5,674 nucleotides of DNA, taken from the NCBI GenBank assembly GCA_937995995.1, contig CALKIP010000075.1, forward strand, positions 1-5,674, given 5' to 3'. This document shows positions 1-5,674 of this stretch, piece after piece (within the stretch, counting starts at the first letter, position 1; every line of letters begins with the position of its first letter). The stretch comes from an uncultured bacterium. GTDB taxonomy: Bacteria; Gemmatimonadota; Gemmatimonadetes; Longimicrobiales; RSA9. Made by a program: the position numbers and the translations under genes. The notes under the pieces were generated by a model. It saw only the letters and a list, made by a program, of their open reading frames with translations. It had not been told where the DNA came from and searched no databases.

Positions 1-1116
1 GGCGTGAAGGTCGACAAGCACTCGACGGGTGGTGTGGGTGACAAGGTCTCGTTGATCCTGGCGCCTCTGGTGGCTTCGCTCGGTGTGCCCGTGCCGATGA
101 TGAGCGGCCGCGGCCTCGGGCACACCGGCGGCACGCTGGACAAGCTCGAGGCGATCCCGGGCTTCCGTACCGACCTCTCGCTGGACGAATACCGCGCCCA
201 GCTCGAGTGGCTCGGGTGTGCGATGATCGGGCAGACCGAGGAGGTGGCCCCACTCGACCGGCGACTCTATGCGCTGCGCGACGTGACGGGAACGGTCGAG
301 TCGATCCCGCTCATCGCCTCGAGCATCATGAGCAAGAAGCTCGCGGAGGGGATCGATGCACTGGTCCTCGATGTGAAGCGAGGCAGCGGCGCCTTCCTTC
401 CGGACCTCGACCGCGCGCTCGAGCTGGCCCGGACGATGATCGAGATCGGACGAGCCTACGACCGTGAGGTGGTGGCGCTGGTCACCGCCATGGATCGGCC
501 GCTCGGTCACGCGATCGGCAATGCGCTGGAGACGGAGGAGGCGATCCTCGCGCTGCGGGGCGAGGGGCCGGAGGATCTGCGTACGGTGACGGTAGCGCTC
601 GCCGGCGCGATGCTGGCACTCGCCGGAGCCGCGGCCGATCCGGCCGCCGGCAGGGCCGCCGCGGAGGCGGCACTCGACGATGGCCGGGCACTGGCGTTCA
701 TGGAACGACTGATCGAGGCCCAGGGAGGCAACCCGGCCGTCCTCGAGGATCCGGCGATCCTGCCTCAGGCACCGGTGCGGCGCATCTTCAAGGCGCCGGA
801 GTCCGGCGTAATCGCGGCCGTCGAGGCGCGCTCCATCGGCTGGGCGGCGGTCGAGCTGGGGGCCGGGCGCACCCGCCTGGATGCAGAGATCCACCCGGGC
901 GTCGGGTTCCACATTACGGCGGCCCCCGGCGCGACGGTGGCTCGTGGCGAGCCGCTCGCCACGATCTACGCGCGCACGGAAGCGGATGCGGAGCGAGGAG
1001 AGGCGGCGCTGCGCACGGCGATCCGCATCACGGAGGATGCGGCGCCCGAGCCGCTGCCGCTGATTTCGCACCGCATCACGTACGAGGGCATCGAGGAACT
1101 CGCGGTTGGGGTGTGA
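1..1116 (+). CDS. deoA: Pyrimidine-nucleoside (thymidine) phosphorylase, 5'-truncated by window edge
   Basis: This cytoplasmic enzyme splits thymidine, deoxyuridine or uridine with phosphate into the free base and (deoxy)ribose-1-phosphate, for pyrimidine salvage. The reading frame is open from base 1, and the first 371 visible codons end at a TGA. Numbering from the first visible codon, the phosphate-binding KHSTGG is at 6-11 and the family signature SGRGLGHTGGTLDKLE at 35-50. The base-binding residues lie in LYALRD (Arg93) and SSIMSKK (Ser108, Lys112). Aligned from memory to Bacillus-type enzymes (about 430-440 residues), roughly 75 N-terminal residues are missing, so the GTG at 4 is not the true start. 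The middle and C-terminal domain look complete. The wording (GVKVDKHSTGG, PLIASSIMSKK) resembles Bacillus Pdp (EC 2.4.2.2) more than E. coli DeoA (EC 2.4.2.4), so substrate breadth is uncertain. The hairpin array begins 1 nt after the stop. Confidence 0.96.
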   Translation, partial: GVKVDKHSTGGVGDKVSLILAPLVASLGVPVPMMSGRGLGHTGGTLDKLEAIPGFRTDLSLDEYRAQLEWLGCAMIGQTEEVAPLDRRLYALRDVTGTVESIPLIASSIMSKKLAEGIDALVLDVKRGSGAFLPDLDRALELARTMIEIGRAYDREVVALVTAMDRPLGHAIGNALETEEAILALRGEGPEDLRTVTVALAGAMLALAGAAADPAAGRAAAEAALDDGRALAFMERLIEAQGGNPAVLEDPAILPQAPVRRIFKAPESGVIAAVEARSIGWAAVELGAGRTRLDAEIHPGVGFHITAAPGATVARGEPLATIYARTEADAERGEAALRTAIRITEDAAPEPLPLISHRITYEGIEELAVGV

Positions 1117-1117
1117 G

Positions 1118-1250
1118 GGCCGGACTTTGGCCGGCGGGGGCTGCCCTTCGGGCAGCGGGAGAGTCGGCCTTCGGCTGGCGGGAGGGCGCCGTAGTGCGGC
1201 TCGGGAGGGCCGCCTGACGGCGGCGGGAAGGCTGCTTCGCAGCGGGGGCT
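1118..1250. repeat. Tandem array of about six degenerate 21-23-nt GC-rich hairpin modules
   Basis: Each module is a short perfect or near-perfect palindrome followed on the plus strand by a purine spacer such as GGGAG, GGGAA or GGGG. Stems, read by eye: 1119-1123/1131-1135 (5 bp); 1140-1146/1150-1156 (7 bp, GCTGCCC TTC GGGCAGC); 1163-1169/1173-1179 (7 pairs including two G-T); 1188-1191/1197-1200 (4 bp); 1209-1214/1219-1224 (6 bp); 1231-1235/1239-1243 (5 bp, GCTGC TTC GCAGC). Module starts near 1118, 1139, 1162, 1185, 1208, 1230 and 1248 give a period of about 22 nt, with a shorter last step. Stem sequences differ while complementarity is kept, which suggests that structure is what is conserved. 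The array lies between two convergent 3' ends, so it would be in the 3' region of both transcripts. It could be a composite terminator or mRNA 3'-end protector, or a REP-like intergenic repeat. I cannot assign it to a named family. Confidence 0.75.
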
Positions 1251-1296
1251 GCGCGTGCACGGGGCGATAGGTCAGCCCACGCGCCCGTACACGCGC
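1251..1296. terminator. Candidate bidirectional terminator-like inverted repeat between convergent genes
   Basis: GCGCGTG at 1251-1257 pairs with CACGCGC at 1290-1296. After one mismatch, ACGGG at 1259-1263 pairs with CCCGT at 1284-1288. A further CG/CG pair (1265-1266 with 1282-1283) follows a single-base bulge, closing a loop of about 15 nt. A competing pairing joins GGGCTG at 1246-1251 with CAGCCC at 1273-1278. The position, 10 nt past the PBP stop and 134 nt past the phosphorylase stop, suits termination of both converging transcripts. No T-run follows on either strand, so it is not a canonical intrinsic terminator and its role is inferred from position and structure. Confidence 0.4.
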
Positions 1297-1306
1297 TCTC
1301 CCGACT

Positions 1307-3568
1307 CTAATACCGGGGGATCGTATCCCCCGAAGCGTTCCACGACGAATCCGGCGGGCTCGTGTCCGGGCGCAGCGGACGGGCCGGATCCGGCTCGCTC
1401 GGTGTGCCGAAGCCGCGGATCGGCGCACCGAAGAGTCCGCCCGGGTCCATCTCGCACGCCTCGGTCGGCTCGGTTCCGGGGATGAAGTACTCCGTGTAGA
1501 CCCGGCTGCGGTCCATGGGGCACCACTCCGTGGCGAGCTTGCCGGTCTCGGCGTCGATCTCGACCGCCGTCAGCGTTTCCGGAATCGTCCACGGCTCGGG
1601 CGGCGGCAGGAGCGGCGGCACCGAGTCGGACTCGCTCACGTAGACGGAGCGCATGAACTGGCCCCACACCGGAGCGGCGTGGCCGCCGCCCGTGGCGTTG
1701 ACCATGATGCGCTTGGGCGTATCGAATCCGAACCACACGGCAGCGAGCAGATCCGGCGTGAAGCCGACGAACCAGACGTCGGTGTAGTCGTTGGTGGTGC
1801 CGGTCTTACCGGCGGCCGGGATCTCGTACGGCAGGATCCGGTTGTTCGGGTCGGGTCCACGGATCGCCGAGTACGCGGTGCCGCGGTCCACCACATCGCG
1901 CAGCATGTCCGTGACGATCGTCGCCGTGTTGGGGTCGAGCACGGTGTCCTGCTCCGGCTCGGTCTGCCAGAGCACGTTCCCGTCGGCATCTTCCACGCGG
2001 AGGATCGTGCGTGGGTGCACGCGCACGCCCTGGTTGGCGAAGGCCGAGTACGCCTCGAGCATCTGGAGCGGGATGACCGAGGCCGCGCCGATCGACGTCG
2101 CGGGGACGCGGGGGATATCGGTTTCGATCCCGAGCCGGCGCGCCGTCTGGGCGACGGTTTCGATCCCGACTTCCTTGCCGAGCTTCACGGCGACCACGTT
2201 GATCGATCGACGCAGCGCCTCGCGGAGCGTGACCGGACCGGCGAAGGTGCCGCCGAAGTTGCGCGGCGACCAGATGGTGTCGCCGACCTCCTCGACATAC
2301 GGCGCGTCGTAGATGATGTGGGATGCCGGGATCCGGTTGGCGATCGCCGCGGTGTAGACGAACGGCTTGAAGACCGAGCCCGGCTGCCGGCGGGCCTGTG
2401 TGGCCCGGTTGAACTTCGAATCCTCGAAATCCCGGCCGCCGATCATGGCACGGACCTCACCGGTCCGGGCGTCCATGGCGAGGAACATGCCCTGGAGGTA
2501 CGGCGTCTCCGAGAAACTCTCCGCGGCCTTCTGCGACATGCTCTCCGCGTAGGTCGGATGCCGGTATCCCGGCTGGCCCTCGATGTAGGTCCACCCGCGC
2601 TCCATCGCCTCCTTCGCGCGCTTCTGCATCTCCAGATCCAGGGTCGTGTAGATGCGGTAGCCCTTGCGGTAGAGGTCCGAGCCGTAGCGGTCGTCGAGCA
2701 GCCCACGCACCCATTCGACGAAGTAGGGGGCGATCTCACCCTCGCCTGTGGTGTGTGGCTCCTCGGGGAGCGGCGTCTGCTTCCAGCGCTCGGCCTCGGC
2801 AGGACCCAGATAGCCCTGCTGCCTCATGAGGTCGAGGATCATGTTGCGCCGCTGGAGGGCCCGCTCCGGGTGTCGGAAGGGTGAGTAGTGCTCCGGGAGA
2901 TTGATCACGGCGGCGAGCAGCGCCGCCTCGGCCGGATCGATCGCCGAGGCGGGCTTTCCGAAGAACCACTGCGAAGCCGACTCGATGCCGTAGTGACCGC
3001 GGCCGTAGTTGACCTGGTTGATGTATGCTTCGAGGATCTGGTCCTTGCTGTATGCCTGCTCCAGCTCGAGGGCGACCTTGAGCTCCTTGAGCTTGCGCGA
3101 AAAGCGCTGCTCGAAGCCGAGCTGGACGAACATGTTCCGGGCGAGCTGCTGCGTGATGGTGCTCCCGCCGCCGACGATGCGCTGGTTGAGGATGAGGCCG
3201 ACCACCGCCCGGGCGATCCCCCTCATGTCGAAGCCGTTGTGCTCGTAGAAGCGGCGGTCCTCGACGGCGACGAAGGCCTGGGCGACGTAAGCCGGCAGGG
3301 CGTCCAGCGCGACGGCGGTACGCCGCTCCTGACCCAGCTCCGCGATCAGTTGGCCGTCGTGGCTCAGGATCTTGGTCGACTGCGTCGGCTCCCAGACGTG
3401 GATCTGGGCAATCGAGGGGCAGTCGTAACAGGCGTTGCGCCAACTGCCCAGTGCGAGTCCGCCCCCGAGCGCGACGAGCGCGAGGAGGACGATCACCACC
3501 GTGGCGGTGATGCGTGGGTGCTCACGTGGCGAGGGGAGGCGGATCTTCCACCCAGTACTCTTCGACAT
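1307..3568 (-). CDS. mrcA: Class A penicillin-binding protein (PBP1A-like glycosyltransferase/transpeptidase)
   Basis: This 753-residue bifunctional peptidoglycan synthase is anchored in the inner membrane and acts in the periplasm. It polymerises lipid II and cross-links the stem peptides. A cytoplasmic tail (1-20) and one membrane helix (about 21-41) precede the GT51 domain. That domain shows EDRRFYEHNGFD with catalytic Glu103, GGGSTITQQLARN at 133-145, RKLKELK at 158-164 and KDQILEAYINQVNYGRG at 175-191. The transpeptidase domain has SVFK at 398-401 (nucleophile Ser398), SIN at 455-457 and KTGT at 588-591. All catalytic motifs are intact. The linker (about 250-355) looks too short for the OB-type insert of E. 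coli PBP1a. Cys47/Cys50 and Cys683/Cys705 would lie in the periplasm. The ATG is fixed by an in-frame TAA 30 nt upstream with no alternative start between, and no clear Shine-Dalgarno precedes it. It lies 120 nt downstream of the VWA gene on the same strand. Confidence 0.96.
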   Translation of the reverse strand: MSKSTGWKIRLPSPREHPRITATVVIVLLALVALGGGLALGSWRNACYDCPSIAQIHVWEPTQSTKILSHDGQLIAELGQERRTAVALDALPAYVAQAFVAVEDRRFYEHNGFDMRGIARAVVGLILNQRIVGGGSTITQQLARNMFVQLGFEQRFSRKLKELKVALELEQAYSKDQILEAYINQVNYGRGHYGIESASQWFFGKPASAIDPAEAALLAAVINLPEHYSPFRHPERALQRRNMILDLMRQQGYLGPAEAERWKQTPLPEEPHTTGEGEIAPYFVEWVRGLLDDRYGSDLYRKGYRIYTTLDLEMQKRAKEAMERGWTYIEGQPGYRHPTYAESMSQKAAESFSETPYLQGMFLAMDARTGEVRAMIGGRDFEDSKFNRATQARRQPGSVFKPFVYTAAIANRIPASHIIYDAPYVEEVGDTIWSPRNFGGTFAGPVTLREALRRSINVVAVKLGKEVGIETVAQTARRLGIETDIPRVPATSIGAASVIPLQMLEAYSAFANQGVRVHPRTILRVEDADGNVLWQTEPEQDTVLDPNTATIVTDMLRDVVDRGTAYSAIRGPDPNNRILPYEIPAAGKTGTTNDYTDVWFVGFTPDLLAAVWFGFDTPKRIMVNATGGGHAAPVWGQFMRSVYVSESDSVPPLLPPPEPWTIPETLTAVEIDAETGKLATEWCPMDRSRVYTEYFIPGTEPTEACEMDPGGLFGAPIRGFGTPSEPDPARPLRPDTSPPDSSWNASGDTIPRY
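1314..1332 (-). other. Perfect 8-bp hairpin overlapping the 3' end of the PBP gene
   Basis: CGGGGGAT at 1314-1321 and ATCCCCCG at 1325-1332 form an uninterrupted 8-bp stem around a 3-nt loop, inside the last codons of the PBP gene (encoding GDTIPR). On the minus strand the stop codon TAG follows five bases later. No T-run follows, so a simple intrinsic terminator is not supported. It may contribute to 3'-end formation or mRNA stability together with the adjacent intergenic structures, or it may be only codon-level coincidence in GC-rich DNA. Confidence 0.4.
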
Positions 3569-3614
3569 TCGGCTGCACGCGTACGCGTTCGGGGTTCGTT
3601 ACGCAGAACTGCTA

Positions 3615-3644
3615 CACGAGAAACTTGCCACTCGTTTCCTCGTG
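3615..3644. promoter_or_regulatory. Strong hairpin in the VWA-PBP intergenic spacer (attenuator or terminator candidate)
   Basis: CACGAGAAAC at 3615-3624 pairs with GTTTCCTCGTG at 3634-3644, giving a 10-bp stem with one bulged base and a 9-nt loop. It sits almost centrally in the 120-nt spacer, 44 nt after the VWA stop and 46 nt before the PBP start. On the minus strand the stem is followed by TAGCAGTTCTG, which has no U-tract, so classical rho-independent termination is not well supported. Its position allows it to act as a VWA 3'-end structure, as a leader structure modulating PBP expression, or as a protein-binding palindrome. The rest of the spacer shows no convincing -35/-10 pair and no coding sequence that I can support. 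Confidence 0.45.
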
Positions 3645-3688
3645 GGGAAAGGGGCGGCCGCCATGGAATCGTTCGTGACCTAGGGAGT

Positions 3689-5614
3689 TCACCGCCCGGT
3701 GGCGGAGATCTGCGCATCCTCCGCGAGCGGACGGAACCGCTCGACCAGTCGGATGAACTCCCCGCGGTACCCCTCCGGATCCTCTCCCCGGCCTTCACGG
3801 GCAAGGGCGACGACATCGTCCAGTGTGAGTGCGCCGCGGTGCGGCGAGTCTCGCAGCAGCATCCCGAAGCCTGCGACGGCGGCGGCGAAGGTGAAGTCCC
3901 GGGACATCTCGCTCCCGCGGTCGAGGATCGGACGCTCGAGGAGGCGGCTCTCATCCGCATCCGGGGCCTTGTAGCGGATCTTCACGTAGGCCAGCTCCTC
4001 ACCCCGTGACGTTGCGGAGGGACGACCCGGCGTGCTGTAGCGCAGGGAGTCGACGCCCCGGATCTCGACGTCGGTTTCCACGCCGATGGGGATGATCTCG
4101 TAGAGCGCGGTGACGGCGTGTCCCGCGCCGAGCTCGCCGGCATCCTTCGTATCGTCGTTGAAGTCCTCCGCCGCGAGGAGCCGGTTCTCGTAGCCGATCA
4201 GCCGGTACGCCGCGACCCGTGCGGGATTGAACTCGACCTGCAGCTTCACGTCCTTGGCCACGGTGAGGAGCGTGCCGCCGAACTCCTCCACCAGGACCTT
4301 TCGCGCCTCGAGCAGGTCGTCCACATATGCGTAGTTGCCGTTCCCGTAGTCGGCGATCTTCTCCAGCTTGGAGTCCTTCAGGTTCCCCGTTCCGAAGCCG
4401 AGCACGGTGAGGAAGGTGCCTTCTCTGCGCCTCTCCTCGACGAGTCGCACCATCTCGGAGTCACTCGAGACGCCCACGTTGAAGTCTCCGTCGGTGGCCA
4501 GGATCACGCGGTTGTTGCCGCCGGCGATGTGGTTCTTCCGTGCGACCTCGTAAGCGAGCCGCAGCCCCGCGCCGCCCGCGGTGGAGCCACCGGCCTCCAG
4601 TCGCTCGATGGCGTCCAGGATCTCGGTCTTGCGATCGCCGGGCGTCGAGGGGAGCGCCAGCCCCGCGGCGCCGGCGTACACGACGATCGCCACACGGTCC
4701 TGTGGCCGAAGCTCGTTGACCAGCAGTCGCAGGGCTCGCTTGACGAGCGGCAGTTTGTCGGGCGAGTTCATCGAGCCCGACACATCGAGTAGGAACACGA
4801 AGTTGCCTGGCGGCAGGTCTTCGAGGTCGACCCTCGGGCTCTGGATCCCGATGCGGACCAGTCGGTGGTGCGGCCGCCAGGGCGCACTCGACGACTCGGT
4901 CGTGATCGAGAACGGCTCGCCCGCACGCGGTTCGGGATAGTCGTAGGGGAAGTAGTTGATCATCTCCTCGATGCGCACCGCATCCCGGGGCGGTCGTTCG
5001 CCGCGGAGGATGAAACGACGGACGTTGCTGTACGATGCCCGGTCGACATCGATCGAGAAGGTCGAGAGCGGGTTCGTCGCCACCGCGAGGAACTGATTCT
5101 CGTGGATGAGGTCGTACGCCTCCGTATTCCAGTCCGGGCGTGGACGATGGTGTGCCGGCGGTGGTGGCAGTGACTCGATGGTCGGACTGAAGGGGACTGC
5201 GTGGAGCTTCGCGGCGGCTGCGGCATCTGCGGCGTGGCGCTGTCCGGTGACGACCATCTCCTCGAGGCGCAGCGACGTCGGGCGCAGAAAGATGTCGACA
5301 CGGATGCTGTCCGCGTCGAGGTCGACGCGGACGGTCTGATCCTCATATCCGAGGAGGCTCGCGACGAGCACGGCCTGGCGCCCCGTCCTGGTGTCCGTCG
5401 GGATGGTCAGGCGAAATCGTCCGTCCGCATCGCTCGACGTGGCGTGGCGAGTCCCGCGCAGCTCGATGCGGGCGCCGGCGAGCGGGCGGTCGTCCGTCGC
5501 ATCCGCGACCCGGCCCGTGATCACCGTCCGGGTCGGCGTGCTCCCCGGCAGTGCCGCGGTCAGGAGCGCGGCCGCCAGGGCGACGAGGGTGCCTTGAAGG
5601 AGGGCGTATCGCAT
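3689..5614 (-). CDS. yfbK: Secreted YfbK-family von Willebrand A protein with carboxypeptidase-regulatory-like N-terminus
   Basis: This 641-residue protein is probably periplasmic or surface-located. An N-terminal hydrophobic segment (about 5-22) looks like a Sec signal without a lipobox cysteine. Residues about 31-113 form a CarboxypepD_reg-like beta fold (ITGRVADATDDRPLAGARIEL, then DADGRF), followed by LRLEEMVVTGQR at 115-126, which resembles the linker of TonB-dependent receptors. An Ala/Pro-rich linker (about 128-161) leads to the YfbK N-terminal domain (NTEAYDLI to about 250). The VWA domain (about 270-445) carries MIDAS residues DVSGS at 277-281, Thr345 and Asp375 in ATDGDFN. The C-terminal YfbK domain (about 450-630) includes TVAKDVKLQVEFNP and GEDPEGYRGEFIRLVE. 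The body matches E. coli YfbK closely as I recall it, but that protein lacks this N-terminal domain. VWA domains usually mediate metal-dependent protein binding, and the partner here is unknown. The ATG is supported by a GAGGAG five bases upstream. Confidence 0.93.
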   Translation of the reverse strand: MRYALLQGTLVALAAALLTAALPGSTPTRTVITGRVADATDDRPLAGARIELRGTRHATSSDADGRFRLTIPTDTRTGRQAVLVASLLGYEDQTVRVDLDADSIRVDIFLRPTSLRLEEMVVTGQRHAADAAAAAKLHAVPFSPTIESLPPPPAHHRPRPDWNTEAYDLIHENQFLAVATNPLSTFSIDVDRASYSNVRRFILRGERPPRDAVRIEEMINYFPYDYPEPRAGEPFSITTESSSAPWRPHHRLVRIGIQSPRVDLEDLPPGNFVFLLDVSGSMNSPDKLPLVKRALRLLVNELRPQDRVAIVVYAGAAGLALPSTPGDRKTEILDAIERLEAGGSTAGGAGLRLAYEVARKNHIAGGNNRVILATDGDFNVGVSSDSEMVRLVEERRREGTFLTVLGFGTGNLKDSKLEKIADYGNGNYAYVDDLLEARKVLVEEFGGTLLTVAKDVKLQVEFNPARVAAYRLIGYENRLLAAEDFNDDTKDAGELGAGHAVTALYEIIPIGVETDVEIRGVDSLRYSTPGRPSATSRGEELAYVKIRYKAPDADESRLLERPILDRGSEMSRDFTFAAAVAGFGMLLRDSPHRGALTLDDVVALAREGRGEDPEGYRGEFIRLVERFRPLAEDAQISATGR

Positions 5615-5619
5615 GGAGT

Positions 5620-5625
5620 CTCCTC
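5620..5625 (-). promoter_or_regulatory. Shine-Dalgarno of the VWA gene
   Basis: The minus strand reads GAGGAG here, five bases before the ATG at 5612-5614. This is a strong, well-placed ribosome binding site and fixes the start of the VWA protein just before its signal peptide. It contrasts with the PBP start, which has no such motif. Confidence 0.8.
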
Positions 5626-5674
5626 GGTCGTGTGGATCACCGGGGGCATCGGATTTCGTGTTCGGCCGTCGGCC

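Noticed and set aside
4..6. GTG near the left edge as a start for the phosphorylase.
   Set aside because: The frame is open through base 1, and the sequence begins in the middle of a conserved segment (GVKVDKHSTGG), so the gene starts outside the window.
1118..1250. CRISPR-like periodic repeat.
   Set aside because: The units are only about 22 nt, consist almost entirely of self-complementary stems with short purine spacers, are not identical to each other, and have no unique spacers or cas genes nearby.
3603..3612. GCAGAACTGC, a possible operator half-palindrome upstream of the PBP gene.
   Set aside because: It has only 4-bp arms around AA and no second copy nearby, so it does not rise above chance.
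3654..3666. GCGGCCGCCATGG, resembling a NotI-Kozak-NcoI cloning junction.
   Set aside because: In GC-rich DNA such sites arise by chance. The flanking sequence is natural intergenic DNA and no vector sequence is present.
3569..3688. Possibility that the VWA and PBP genes are a single gene split by a recent stop, since the spacer is 120 nt and keeps frame.
   Set aside because: Each protein is complete, with its own N-terminal membrane or signal segment and full-length domains. The spacer also has a second in-frame stop (TAA at 3599-3601).
1679..4009. Two long plus-strand open frames (1679-2884 and 2888-4009) antisense to the PBP and VWA genes.
   Set aside because: They are codon-aligned with the minus-strand genes, where a stop needs a sense TTA, CTA or TCA codon, all rare in GC-rich genes. 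The translations are Arg/Asp/Val-rich with no recognisable domain, while the minus-strand products are clear family members.
4118..4792. Plus-strand open frame of 224 codons opposite the VWA domain.
   Set aside because: It has the same codon-aligned antisense origin, shows no family motif and overlaps the well-supported VWA coding region entirely.
5664..5674. GGCCGTCGGCC palindrome at the right edge.
   Set aside because: It is short, pure GC and cut by the window end, and no promoter or terminator context can be judged.

Overview
The window is GC-rich DNA (roughly two thirds G+C by eye) from a bacterium with a periplasm and outer envelope. It carries three protein genes and one structured intergenic region. 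The best lineage guess is Gemmatimonadota or a similar GC-rich phylum. The grounds are the style of the class A penicillin-binding protein (Cys-x-x-Cys just after the membrane anchor, and a C-terminal tail with the YTEYFIPGTEPTE motif) and a YfbK-type von Willebrand A protein carrying a carboxypeptidase-regulatory/TonB-receptor-like N-terminus. This assignment is inference, not proof.

Layout. Positions 1-1116 (+) hold the last 371 codons of a pyrimidine-nucleoside/thymidine phosphorylase, cut by the left edge. Positions 1117-1306 are the intergenic space between two convergent genes. This space is filled by about six tandem, non-identical GC-rich hairpin modules repeating every 21-23 nt, followed by a longer inverted repeat. 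Positions 1307-3568 (-) encode a complete class A (bifunctional) penicillin-binding protein. Positions 3569-3688 are a 120-nt spacer containing a strong hairpin. Positions 3689-5614 (-) encode a complete secreted YfbK-family VWA protein with a good Shine-Dalgarno sequence. The last 60 nt are its upstream region, in which I see no convincing promoter.

The two minus-strand genes run in the same direction, VWA first and PBP second, and both products act outside the cytoplasmic membrane. They could be co-transcribed, but the hairpin midway between them may separate or attenuate expression. The phosphorylase is a cytoplasmic nucleoside-salvage enzyme with no evident functional link to them. The genes look intact, with no insertion sequence, phage gene, tRNA/rRNA or CRISPR array. 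The most unusual element is the tandem hairpin array at 1118-1250.
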